DNA from: Algimonas ampicilliniresistens
GTDB taxonomy: Bacteria; Pseudomonadota; Alphaproteobacteria; Caulobacterales; Maricaulaceae
Reading direction: 5' to 3'
Length of the DNA stretch: 64,000 nt
NCBI RefSeq assembly: GCF_030159955.1
Contig: NZ_BSNK01000001.1
Location: forward strand, 62,001 to 126,000
Part shown: piece after piece, positions 35,214 through 43,562 of the stretch
Layout: each line of letters opens with the position of its first letter
How positions within the stretch are numbered: the stretch's first letter is position 1
Notes under the pieces: generated by a model
Database searches by the model: none
What the model was told of the DNA's origin: nothing
What the model saw: only the letters and a program-made list of their open reading frames with translations
Position numbers and translations under genes: made by a program

Positions 35214-36367
35214 TGTGGCAGGCTTTCCTTGAAGAAGCGCAGAGCGTTGAGGCCCATGACCGCGCGGATATCGTCTTCCGACAGGCCAGCGGCCAGCAAT
35301 TCGTGGGTGATGACGGCAATCTCGGATGTATCGAACGCGACGGCGACAGTCCCGTCATAGTCAGAGCCCAGTGCCACCGCATCCACACCCATGAGATCAA
35401 TCGCGGCGACAATGGCGCGGGCCACACCGCCAGGCGCGATGTCGCAGATTGCGCCTTCGAAATAGCCAATCCCGACAATCCCGCCGCGCGCTGCGATTTC
35501 GATCAATAGATCATCCGGCAGATTGCGTTGCTGGCTGGCGGTGCACTCATCGCGCACGCCGCCATGGCTGATAAAGACGGGACCGCCTTCTGACATGGAC
35601 AGAACATCGCGCGATGTCTGTTCAGATGCGTGGGCCAGATCGACGGCAATGTTAAGACGCCACATTTCGCGCACGGCGGCAAAACCGAACTCTGTGAGTC
35701 CGGCTTGGCTCTGTCCATGTAGCGATCCGCCTAACTCATTATCGAAGAAATGTTGCAGACCCATCGCTCGGTAACCCTCATTGAAGAGGCGTTCGACATT
35801 CTCGATCTCGCCTTCAAGCGGGTGCGCGCCTTCGGTTAGCAGCAGGCCGACAATGGTGCCGTCCGGCTGATTGAGATCGGCCGAAGTGCGAGCGATGACG
35901 AGTCGATTGTCTGCATTATCTTCATATTTAGCAAGACGCTGCGCTTGATAGGCAGCGCGCTCATAGATGGATTGCCAGGTGCGCGCAGGCCAGAGCTGCG
36001 CAAGCGCGACCAACGTAATGTCATCCGGAGCGTCGGCAGAATTTTCAGCGAAGTTGAGTCCGCGTGGGGATTTAGTGACGGCAGAGAAAACTTGAAGCTC
36101 TACGCCGCCGTCTCGCAGGCGCGGCAGATCGACATGGCCCCGGTCATGGCGTTGAGTCGTATTGCGTCGCCACATCAGGCTGTCGGCATGCAGATCTGCG
36201 ATATAGAGTGTGTCGTGCAGGGTCTGCGCAGTCTCGCTAATCTCATATGGACCAAGGTCGATAATCCCGTTCATTTCCGCATCTATGTTGGGGACAAAGA
36301 CGAGTTGCAGATAGGCGAAAGAGGCGATCAAAAGCGCGAGCAATCCCAGCAAGATTTTCTTTAACAT
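35210..36367 (-). CDS. M19-family membrane dipeptidase
   Basis: About 385 residues from ATG 36367, which shares one base with the upstream TGA (TGATG). An N-terminal transmembrane anchor (about 4-22) precedes the di-zinc dipeptidase domain: DLHADSLMW (HxD), LLTEGAHPLEGEIENVERLF (bridging Glu), VDLAHASEQTSRDVL, FISHGGVRDE and ALGSDYDGTVAV. These match renal-dipeptidase homologues that cleave dipeptides, possibly including D-residues from peptidoglycan. It works beside an M28 aminopeptidase, suggesting stepwise peptide breakdown. Confidence 0.93.
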   Translation of the reverse strand: MLKKILLGLLALLIASFAYLQLVFVPNIDAEMNGIIDLGPYEISETAQTLHDTLYIADLHADSLMWRRNTTQRHDRGHVDLPRLRDGGVELQVFSAVTKSPRGLNFAENSADAPDDITLVALAQLWPARTWQSIYERAAYQAQRLAKYEDNADNRLVIARTSADLNQPDGTIVGLLLTEGAHPLEGEIENVERLFNEGYRAMGLQHFFDNELGGSLHGQSQAGLTEFGFAAVREMWRLNIAVDLAHASEQTSRDVLSMSEGGPVFISHGGVRDECTASQQRNLPDDLLIEIAARGGIVGIGYFEGAICDIAPGGVARAIVAAIDLMGVDAVALGSDYDGTVAVAFDTSEIAVITHELLAAGLSEDDIRAVMGLNALRFFKESLPQ

Positions 36368-37404
36368 CAGCTTCTCCAGCGCAATGTGCGCGCTTTGACG
36401 GGATTGACGAAAGGCTCGCCAGATTCCTGCGCTTTGGCCCAAGCGAGCTTGAGCTGGTGGTACCATTTGGCCTGCGTGTCCGCGTCTTCGATCAACATCA
36501 GGTTCGGATCAAACCTTAAGCCCTGCGCCTGTAGATCCACCATATCGGCGTCCTGCCGCAGGAACGCCTTCGCGCCGCGTGCGAGTACAGGTGAAAGCAA
36601 CCGGAACAGTCCGTGATCGCTAAAGAAGAGCTGCCGAATTCGGGTGTGGCCTTCGTCCTCTGGTGTCACCGCCGTGAAGGACAGAACGGTCTTATCGCCG
36701 ACCGTGATATGTTCGGTGCGAATACCCGGTAGCTGGAAGGTGATTTCCGTGACGGGTTTGCCGCCCAGTAATTTGTAGGCGGCTGAGTTGGACGATGGAC
36801 TATGGGCGGCCATCGCGAAACCACGTTCGCGCGGCTCAAATGCCTTGGCCTTTTCGTGAATCGAGGCCTCGGACCGCCACCACCATTGTTTATGGACATA
36901 GGGGCCATGCGCCGGGTCCATCAGGCCGATCACGGCATGATCGACATGGCAGTTCAGTTTTACCCCATCGTCAATGATGGGCTTGGTCTCCGTCAGCGGA
37001 AAGGCGGGCGGCGGAAATGGCGGCTCGCCTTGAAATCGCTTATCTGAACTGAACCAGACCCAGAGAATATGGCCTGTCTGTGCAATCGGGAAGGTGCGCA
37101 CGCGAATGCGGTCCGGCTCGACAATGCTATCGGCGGTGAGCGCTGGGATGTCAGTGCAACGGCCATCATCTGTGTCGAAGCGCCAACCATGATAGGGGCA
37201 TTCAACGGTGCCACCTTTTAAACATCCCGCCGAAAAAGGCGCGGCGCGGTGCGGGCAGATGTCGCGTATAGCAAAATAGGTGCCATCCTCGCGCCGACCC
37301 AGACAGATGGGTTCGCCGGCAATGATCACGCGCTTCAGTCCTGATGCGGGCAGGTCGCTTTTAATGCCGGCGAAATACCAAATATCGTGAACGAAGCCGC
37401 TCAT
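36367..37404 (-). CDS. Rieske non-heme iron oxygenase (VanA-like)
   Basis: A 345-residue aromatic ring-hydroxylating-type oxygenase. The N-terminal Rieske domain shows CPH at 50-52 and CPYHGW at 69-74 (C-x-H, C-x2-H ligands of the [2Fe-2S] cluster). The mononuclear iron site appears as NCHVDHAVIGLMDPAHGPYVH near 153. The domain order and the WRSEASIHEKAK segment resemble VanA demethylases or choline-type oxygenases. No reductase gene is adjacent, so electrons must come from elsewhere. It is coupled to the aldose epimerase (ATGA) and the dipeptidase (TGATG). Confidence 0.88.
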   Translation of the reverse strand: MSGFVHDIWYFAGIKSDLPASGLKRVIIAGEPICLGRREDGTYFAIRDICPHRAAPFSAGCLKGGTVECPYHGWRFDTDDGRCTDIPALTADSIVEPDRIRVRTFPIAQTGHILWVWFSSDKRFQGEPPFPPPAFPLTETKPIIDDGVKLNCHVDHAVIGLMDPAHGPYVHKQWWWRSEASIHEKAKAFEPRERGFAMAAHSPSSNSAAYKLLGGKPVTEITFQLPGIRTEHITVGDKTVLSFTAVTPEDEGHTRIRQLFFSDHGLFRLLSPVLARGAKAFLRQDADMVDLQAQGLRFDPNLMLIEDADTQAKWYHQLKLAWAKAQESGEPFVNPVKARTLRWRS

Positions 37405-38528
37405 GGCGCGTCGCTTTCAAATTCGTTCGGGTTGGTTTCAAAATCAGGGCCATCGAACCGATAGATGATCGTATGGCGGTAGACCTCCCCGGGTCGAAGG
37501 ATCGTGTCTTCGCCCTCGACAGGACGATTGATCGAGTCCGGCGAATATTGGGGTTCCAGCGCCAGTCCGGCCCGCGCCGCCATGCCGCCCACGCCAGCCA
37601 GCGTCTCACCCGTAAAAACTTGCAGCCCCGGATAGTCGGACAGAAGGGTGATCGTCGTCACACCGTCCGTGAGCCGCGCCATTTTTCGAAGGCCCTCGCC
37701 GGGGACGAGCAAATTCACGTCCATGGATGTGGGTCCGATGGCGCGCATCTCGCGAAAATCGAATGGTGTGCCATCGACCGGCGCAATCTCTCCTGTCGGG
37801 ATCAGAGCCTCATCAGTAACCGTGTAACGGTCAGCCGATGAAGTTAGGCGGAGTTGATCTATGGGTCGTCCGAACAAGCTAGCCGGGTTCCAATAGCCAT
37901 GATGGGTCAGGCTGACGGGCGTAGGGGCATCGGTGATGGCGATGATCTGCAGGCGTAATTCCCTATCAGACAGACGTGTGCGCAGCGTGACGTCGAGATT
38001 GCCCGGATAGCCTTGATGGCCATCGGGTGAGGTGTGGCGGAACACCAGTTCGTCGCCCTCTCGCGCGACGTCCCAGACAACTCTATCAAAGCCCTCTGGT
38101 CCGCCGTGCAAGGCATGACCGGCCTCATTGGCAGGCACGGTGTACGGTGTGCCGTCGATGGCAAAAGATGCGCCGCTGATCCGATTGGCGACCCGGCCAA
38201 TCATAGGGCCGATATAAGGATGCGCCTCAGTATAGTTGCTGGGGTCGTTCAGGCGGGCAAGAATATGGGTGCCGTCTGGCAAACGAACACTTTGAAGTGT
38301 CGCGCCATAGGCAAGCCAAGCAACGCTCAGACCTGATGGGGCGGTGAGCGTGTAAAGCTCGGCCGGGTCGGAGGTCGCTTCGATGTCCGGTTCGCTTTCA
38401 CCCATCATGCTCTCGATCTCCATTGGCGTCTCCAATGAAGCTTGGCGCGTTGCCTTGTCCGAACAGCCAGTTTGGGTCATGATAGTGGCCACGCAAAGAA
38501 GACAGAAGACAGACAGAGGTACGTCCAT
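37401..38528 (-). CDS. Aldose 1-epimerase lipoprotein
   Basis: About 375 residues from ATG 38528, with a lipoprotein signal ending TQTGCS (Cys22), an acidic linker, then a galactose mutarotase domain: LSVAWLAYGATLQSVRLPDG, YIGPMIGRVANRISGASFAIDG, HALHGGPEGFDRVVWD (catalytic His), THHGYWNPAS (second His) and FTGETLAGVGG, GLALEPQYSPDSINRP (Glu). It interconverts alpha- and beta-aldoses, here outside the cytoplasm. Its ATG shares a CATG with that of the divergent class II aldolase gene. It is first of the coupled minus-strand operon. Confidence 0.88.
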   Translation of the reverse strand: MDVPLSVFCLLCVATIMTQTGCSDKATRQASLETPMEIESMMGESEPDIEATSDPAELYTLTAPSGLSVAWLAYGATLQSVRLPDGTHILARLNDPSNYTEAHPYIGPMIGRVANRISGASFAIDGTPYTVPANEAGHALHGGPEGFDRVVWDVAREGDELVFRHTSPDGHQGYPGNLDVTLRTRLSDRELRLQIIAITDAPTPVSLTHHGYWNPASLFGRPIDQLRLTSSADRYTVTDEALIPTGEIAPVDGTPFDFREMRAIGPTSMDVNLLVPGEGLRKMARLTDGVTTITLLSDYPGLQVFTGETLAGVGGMAARAGLALEPQYSPDSINRPVEGEDTILRPGEVYRHTIIYRFDGPDFETNPNEFESDAP

Positions 38529-39387
38529 GAACGCCCCTACCAATAGTGACCGCATCCAACAAGCGATGGAGCAAACTCCGGGCTTTCTTATTCCTGACCC
38601 CACAAAGATTGATCGGATGGAAGGCCAAGTGTCCGCCGTGGAATGGCGCGTCCGTTGTGATCTGGCCGCGCTTTATCGCCTGATTGCGATGCATGGCTGG
38701 TCGGATCTGGTATTCACTCATATTTCCGCACGGCTTCCGGACGAAGCCAATGACAAAGGAGAGATGGAGCACCGTTTCCTGATTAATCCTTATGGCGTCA
38801 TGTTTGATGAGATTACGGCCTCGAGCCTCGTGAAGATCGACGCGGGGGGTGCGATCAAACAAGATACGCCCTATTTTGTGAACCCGGCTGGCTTCACCAT
38901 TCACTCCGCTGTCCACATGGCGCGCGATGATGCTCACTTTGTGATCCATGTGCATACGGCGAATGGCATGGCCGTCAGCGCGCAAAAGGGCGGATTGCGT
39001 CGCCTGACTCAAATGGCGATGCAAGTGAATGATGATCTCGCCTATCATGATTATGAAGGAATCGCGCTGGATCTGGATGAGCGGGAACGGATTGTTGCCG
39101 ATCTAGGCACCAAATCACTGCTGATGCTGCGTAATCACGGGACGTTGACGCTGGGTCCGTCCGCTGGGACGGCGTTCCTGCGCACTTACTTCCTTGAAAA
39201 TGCCTGCCGTGTGCAAATTCTCGCACAAGCGGCTGGGGATGAGAATTTGATCGAAGAATCTGAGGAAATGGGCAATCGAGTCTATATGCAGGGCGCGGCC
39301 GCTTTTGTGCCGGGCATGGGCGACAATCTCGTCTGGCCAGGCTTAATGCGTAAGCTGGCCCGTACCAATCCGGGACACGATTACTAG
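38527..39387 (+). CDS. Class II aldolase/adducin family protein
   Basis: About 286 residues from ATG 38527 (MNAPTNSDRIQQAME). The aldolase II domain shows WRVRCDLAALYRLIAMHGWSDLVFTHISARLP, LINPYGVMFDEITASSLVKID, FTIHSAVHMARDDAHFVIHVHTANGMAVSA with the zinc His pair, and LMLRNHGTLTLG with the third His. It may act on a fuculose/rhamnulose phosphate-like or other substrate; no kinase is adjacent. The start overlaps the divergent aldose epimerase start; a second in-frame ATG at 38566 is a fallback. AGAGG lies seven bases before the ATG. Confidence 0.9.
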   Translation: MNAPTNSDRIQQAMEQTPGFLIPDPTKIDRMEGQVSAVEWRVRCDLAALYRLIAMHGWSDLVFTHISARLPDEANDKGEMEHRFLINPYGVMFDEITASSLVKIDAGGAIKQDTPYFVNPAGFTIHSAVHMARDDAHFVIHVHTANGMAVSAQKGGLRRLTQMAMQVNDDLAYHDYEGIALDLDERERIVADLGTKSLLMLRNHGTLTLGPSAGTAFLRTYFLENACRVQILAQAAGDENLIEESEEMGNRVYMQGAAAFVPGMGDNLVWPGLMRKLARTNPGHDY

Positions 39388-39391
39388 GTCT

Positions 39392-40195
39392 ATGGCTATA
39401 AAACATTCCCTGCTGACATTCGTCCTGCTGGGCGGGTCTGCCGCAGTCGCTCCAGTTACAGAGACAATCGACAGCCCGAGAGCAGCCAGCTCAACGGACA
39501 AGGCCGAGAACGATACACGCCGCCTGATCACGGGTGTCTATTCATCACCCGCGTGGGTCAATGACCGCTTCACCGGGACGCATGTCCGAGAGCTGACGGA
39601 TAATCGCTTAAAGTTCCAAATCGAACAAACGGTAGAAGGTGGCGGCTGGGACACAGGTGTCGGGCTGGCTCAGGAACCGGCCATACCGCTCGGCACTGTC
39701 GCGAAAGATGAGACCATCTGCTTTGCTTATGACCTGGACCTCGACGCCTTGGAGGGCGGGAAATGGTGGGCGGGCCCAAAGATTTCCGTCAACTGGGCCG
39801 CCATGACTGACGCTCCGTCAACGGGTGACTGGTATGAGAATTACGTGGTTGAGGTCGCCAATCAGACACCGGCTGAGCTGGAAGCCGATTTGTTCGACTA
39901 TTTCGATGCGGAAAGCCTCGGGGAAAGTGTGATTGCAGGCGCGACCTACCGCCATATCCGGCTTCGTTACCAAGAATGGTGGCAATATTGGTCGATCCGA
40001 CAAGACTACCGGGCCGAAGGCCAGTTGCCTCTGGGTCCGATCTTTGACGCGTGGTCCGCAATCCCTCGCGACCTCACCTATGATGGGGTTAAGGCGAATT
40101 TGGAAACCCACGGACCCGTATTGGGCAAGGGTCAAATCATCGCAGTGATTCCGGGCACTGATGTCGATGTGATGCGTTTATCCAACTGCAAATAG
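39392..40195 (+). CDS. Hypothetical secreted protein
   Basis: A 267-residue protein with a signal peptide (MAIKHSLLTFVLLGGSAAVAPV) and a globular, Trp- and Tyr-rich body: GVYSSPAWVNDRFTGTHVRELTDNRLKFQIEQ, ETICFAYDLDLDALEGGKWWAGPKISVNWAAM, YRHIRLRYQEWWQYWSIRQDYRAEGQLPLG. The aromatic-rich pattern recalls glycoside-hydrolase or lectin beta-jelly-rolls, and the aldolase and epimerase neighbours would fit, but no motif confirms it. It lies four bases after the class II aldolase and 99 bases before the FGE-like gene. Confidence 0.6.
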   Translation: MAIKHSLLTFVLLGGSAAVAPVTETIDSPRAASSTDKAENDTRRLITGVYSSPAWVNDRFTGTHVRELTDNRLKFQIEQTVEGGGWDTGVGLAQEPAIPLGTVAKDETICFAYDLDLDALEGGKWWAGPKISVNWAAMTDAPSTGDWYENYVVEVANQTPAELEADLFDYFDAESLGESVIAGATYRHIRLRYQEWWQYWSIRQDYRAEGQLPLGPIFDAWSAIPRDLTYDGVKANLETHGPVLGKGQIIAVIPGTDVDVMRLSNCK

Positions 40196-40294
40196 TGTTT
40201 CCTTAACGCTGGCCCGCTTAATGCATTGAGACTAGGGGCCCAAAGGGGTTTCAAGCGGGGCCGCGCTGGGGAGCGAACGAAGTTGGAGACATTC

Positions 40295-41308
40295 GTGAAA
40301 CTTGGCACAATCAAACTAAGTGTCTTTACAGGCACTGTTCTGGCTGGGGTCTCTCTTGTAGGTGGCCTCAATGGGTCATCTAATGTGGCTTCGGCACAGA
40401 GCTCTGATCCCTATATCAACGCTATTGATGATCGTCCTGCGGCCCGGTTACGTCGTAGTCGCGAACGTGAGCCGATAACGCGTCCTGTCCCCAAGCAACC
40501 TCGCCCTGACGGCGCGCCTGAGATGGTTCTTATCGAACCCGGCAGCTTCCTCATGGGTAGCCCGCTACACCAACAACAGCGTGATCGTAATGAAGGTCCG
40601 CAAGTTCGCGTTAATATTGGTTATGCCTTCGAAATTGGTCGTTTCGAGGTCACTTTTGACGAGTGGAACGACTGTGTCAGAGGCGGCGGCTGTAATGGTT
40701 ATCGCCCGGGCGACAATGGCTGGGGCCGCGGTAAGCGCCCGGTCACAAATATCAGTTACAATGACGCGCAAAGTTACATCAATTGGCTCAATGCTAAGAC
40801 GGGTCTGACCTACCGCCTGCCGTCCGAAGCGGAATGGGAATATGTTGCCCGGGCTGGGCAGCAGCTGCCCTTCTCAACACAATCGGGCCAATCAATCAGT
40901 CCGCGGTTTGCGAACTTCAATGGTGAATTCCCCTATGGTCCGAACGGACGAAAAGGGGAGTATCTGCGCAAGACGGTCCCGGTCGGTAGTTATGCCGCCA
41001 ATAGTTTCGGCGTTCACGACATTCACGGCAATGTCTATGAATTCGTAAGCGACTGTTATGTTGCAGGTCACGCGGGCAATCCCGGTGATGGATCACCGCG
41101 CCGCGACGGCAATTGCGACGCCCGCATCATACGCGGCGGGTCTTGGGTCACGCATGGCTATCAAATGCGCGCGGCCAAGCGACTGCGCTATACGATGGAT
41201 CACCGCTATGATGATTTTGGATTCAGATTAGCCAGAACGATTGGCAAGGCCGTACCCGCGCCATCTGCTCCGACCTCCACAGTGCCGGACTGGATGCTTC
41301 GGAAGTAA
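40295..41308 (+). CDS. Secreted FGE-sulfatase-like (SUMF1/PpkA-fold) protein
   Basis: Start GTG 40295, with GGAG seven bases upstream, gives a signal peptide (MKLGTIKLSVFTGTVLAGVSL...) and 337 residues. The formylglycine-generating-enzyme fold is complete: PEMVLIEPGSFLMGSP, EVTFDEWNDCV, KRPVTNISYNDAQSYINWLNAKTGLTYRLPSEAEWEYVARAG, NSFGVHDIHGNVYEFVSDC and IIRGGSWVT...YDDFGFRLAR. The FGE active-site cysteine pair expected after RGGSW is missing (VTHGYQMRA instead) and no sulfatase gene is nearby, so it is probably a non-FGE member such as a sensor, ergothioneine-type or structural protein. It lies 99 bases after the preceding gene and ends at a terminator. Confidence 0.82.
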   Translation: MKLGTIKLSVFTGTVLAGVSLVGGLNGSSNVASAQSSDPYINAIDDRPAARLRRSREREPITRPVPKQPRPDGAPEMVLIEPGSFLMGSPLHQQQRDRNEGPQVRVNIGYAFEIGRFEVTFDEWNDCVRGGGCNGYRPGDNGWGRGKRPVTNISYNDAQSYINWLNAKTGLTYRLPSEAEWEYVARAGQQLPFSTQSGQSISPRFANFNGEFPYGPNGRKGEYLRKTVPVGSYAANSFGVHDIHGNVYEFVSDCYVAGHAGNPGDGSPRRDGNCDARIIRGGSWVTHGYQMRAAKRLRYTMDHRYDDFGFRLARTIGKAVPAPSAPTSTVPDWMLRK

Positions 41309-41340
41309 AACGCGGTCCTAAGATCGCCCCTAAAGATAAC

Positions 41341-41365
41341 AAAGCGCCCTATGTGGGCGCTTTTT
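41341..41365 (+). terminator. Rho-independent terminator after the FGE-like gene
   Basis: Stem AAAGCGCCC / GGGCGCTTT around a short loop, followed by TTTTCTTTG. It lies 33 bases past the stop codon and just before the start of the flavoprotein gene. Confidence 0.87.
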
Positions 41366-41402
41366 CTTTGCTGTGCCGACAGACGACCGCCATAGCCGCA
41401 TC

Positions 41403-42788
41403 ATGACGGACACGCTTAAAACAGATTATCTACTCGTTGGTGCGGGGGCGATGGGCATGGCCTTTGCCGACACATTAGTCGCAGAGACCGATGCCCACAT
41501 CACGATCGTTGATCGTCATCCGCGACCGGGCGGGCATTGGAATATCGCCTACCCCTTCGTGACCCTGCACCAGCCGTCGAGTTTCTATGGTGTGGCGTCG
41601 CGTGAGCTCAGTGCGGGTCGGATTGATGAGATGGGGTTGAATAAGGGTCTGGCCGATCTTGCGACCTTGCCGGAAATCCAAGCCTACTATGAAGCGGTGA
41701 TGCGCGACACGCTACTGCCGACGGGTCGTGTGACCTATCTGCCAAGCAGCGACTATCAGGGTGATGGTGTTATCAAGAACACGCGCTCTGGTGCGACCCA
41801 GACGATTGAATTCAGCACGCTTGTCGACGCCACCTATTGGCAGAATTCCGTGCCCGCCAATCATACGCCGAACTTCTCAGTCGATGACGGTGTTCAGTTC
41901 CTTCCCTGTGGGGGACTGTCAGCCTTGGAAACCCCGCCCGCCGGCTATGTTATTATTGGTGGCGGCAAGACAGGCATAGATGCTTTGCTCTGGCTGCTCG
42001 AACAAGGGGCCAAGCCGGATCAGCTGACTTGGATTATCTCGCGTGATGGCTGGATGCATGACCGTGCAGCCACCCAACCTCGGCCTGAATTCTTCAAGAC
42101 AACCATGGGGGTTCAAGCGGCCGCGTTTGAGGCGATGGCGAACTCAACTAGTCGCGATGATATGTATGATCGCCTTGAAGCCTGCGGTTATTTCGTCCGG
42201 CTCGATCCCAATGTGCGGCCACAAATGTTCCATGCGCCCACGGTCAGCCGGCCCGAACTAGAGGTTCTCCGCACAATCAAAAATGTCGTGCGTTTGGGCC
42301 GGGTCAGCCATATCGGGCAGACCGAGATCGCGCTGGACCAAGGGACGATCCCAACCAGCCCAGATCATATCCATATCGATTGTTCCGCCTCCGCTGTGCA
42401 GAACCGTAAGACAACGGCTGTGTTCAAACCCGGCCGCATCACACTGCAAACTGTACGCGCGTATCAGCCGACTTTCTCCGCCTCTTTCATTGCCCATCTG
42501 GAAGCGTTGGGCGGCACGGATGCGGATAAGAATTCAAAATCAGGCGTCGTACCTTTTCCGGACGGGCTCGATGATTTCGTGCGCATGCAGGCGGCCAATA
42601 TGATGAACCAAGCCATCTGGTCTCAAGACAAAGATCTACAACGCTGGATCCGCGCCAACCGTTTAGACGGCTTTTCCGGCCTGATCCGCAGCGCCGATAT
42701 GGACGACCCTGAAGTCGTCGATATCCTGACGCGCCTTCGTAAAAACGCCATGCCCGCCGCGATGAAGTTACAGAGCTATCTGGTATAG
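41403..42788 (+). CDS. FAD/NAD(P)-dependent oxidoreductase
   Basis: About 461 residues from ATG 41403. The N-terminal Rossmann motif YLLVGAGAMGMAF (GxGxxG) is followed by ITIVDRHPRPGGHWNIAYPFVTLHQPSSFYG, a segment typical of flavoprotein monooxygenases/FMO-like enzymes that bind FAD. A second dinucleotide motif VIIGGGKTGIDALLWLLEQG near 196 fits NAD(P)H. The substrate is unknown. It ends nine bases before the first DUF6090-like gene, so all three may be one operon. Confidence 0.85.
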   Translation: MTDTLKTDYLLVGAGAMGMAFADTLVAETDAHITIVDRHPRPGGHWNIAYPFVTLHQPSSFYGVASRELSAGRIDEMGLNKGLADLATLPEIQAYYEAVMRDTLLPTGRVTYLPSSDYQGDGVIKNTRSGATQTIEFSTLVDATYWQNSVPANHTPNFSVDDGVQFLPCGGLSALETPPAGYVIIGGGKTGIDALLWLLEQGAKPDQLTWIISRDGWMHDRAATQPRPEFFKTTMGVQAAAFEAMANSTSRDDMYDRLEACGYFVRLDPNVRPQMFHAPTVSRPELEVLRTIKNVVRLGRVSHIGQTEIALDQGTIPTSPDHIHIDCSASAVQNRKTTAVFKPGRITLQTVRAYQPTFSASFIAHLEALGGTDADKNSKSGVVPFPDGLDDFVRMQAANMMNQAIWSQDKDLQRWIRANRLDGFSGLIRSADMDDPEVVDILTRLRKNAMPAAMKLQSYLV

Positions 42789-42797
42789 GACCGCCCC

Positions 42798-43562
42798 ATG
42801 ATCCTCCGTCGCCTGACCCAACATATTGAAGACCAAAACTGGTTCGCCGTCGCACTTGATTTCCTTATCGTTGTCGTGGGTGTTTTGCTGGCGATACAGG
42901 TCGCGAACTGGAACGAACGGCGACAGGATCAAAGCGCCTACAATGATTCCGTTATACGCTTGGTCGAGGAATTGCGGGTCAATGATCGGCATGCCAAAAT
43001 CGCCAAAGACGTGACCATAGATGGTCTTAAGGCGGTCAACGCCGCGGCCAACAGCCTCAAAGCTTGCCAAACGGGTCCAGAGGTCCTTGAATCAATCAAT
43101 GACGGCCTGAATGAAATACAGACTGTCATAGCGCTCGAGCTTCGTTTCGAGGCGATTGCGGCGTTGACCACCGATCCGCGTCTCATTGCTCAGCAATCTG
43201 AAGATATGAGACAGTTATTCAACGACATCAATCGACTGTCCACACGTCTCGATCAGTGGGCCTCCATCGTTCAAAATATTATGAACAATATGGCCCATGA
43301 ACGCCATGCCTTGATCAGCTATGAACCTTTGGAAATGAACAACCTAGATACTATAGTCACAACAGGCGTTTTCCAGTCATATTTCCGGAAACGGGAACTC
43401 GATGTGCCATTGACCGAGGCCTGCAAAGATCCGACTTTACTAGGCTTGTTCGCCGAATGGGAGGTGGGCACGACCTATATAATCTTGCAGATTAATATGT
43501 ACCGTGAACATCTCGCTGGTTGGCTGGAGACGCTTGGCTATCCATTGGAAAACGCCTCATGA
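42798..43562 (+). CDS. DUF6090-like membrane-anchored protein (paralogue 1)
   Basis: A 254-residue protein starting MILRRLTQHIEDQNWFAVALDFLIVVVGVLLAIQVANWNERRQ. The N-terminal 43 residues (basic helix, then a transmembrane helix at about 17-37, then VANWNE) are the conserved signature of DUF6090-type proteins; the rest is a soluble, mostly helical domain (VEELRVNDRHAKIAKDVTIDG...). It overlaps the second paralogue by four bases (ATGA). Function is unknown. It follows the flavoprotein gene by nine bases. Confidence 0.8.
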   Translation: MILRRLTQHIEDQNWFAVALDFLIVVVGVLLAIQVANWNERRQDQSAYNDSVIRLVEELRVNDRHAKIAKDVTIDGLKAVNAAANSLKACQTGPEVLESINDGLNEIQTVIALELRFEAIAALTTDPRLIAQQSEDMRQLFNDINRLSTRLDQWASIVQNIMNNMAHERHALISYEPLEMNNLDTIVTTGVFQSYFRKRELDVPLTEACKDPTLLGLFAEWEVGTTYIILQINMYREHLAGWLETLGYPLENAS

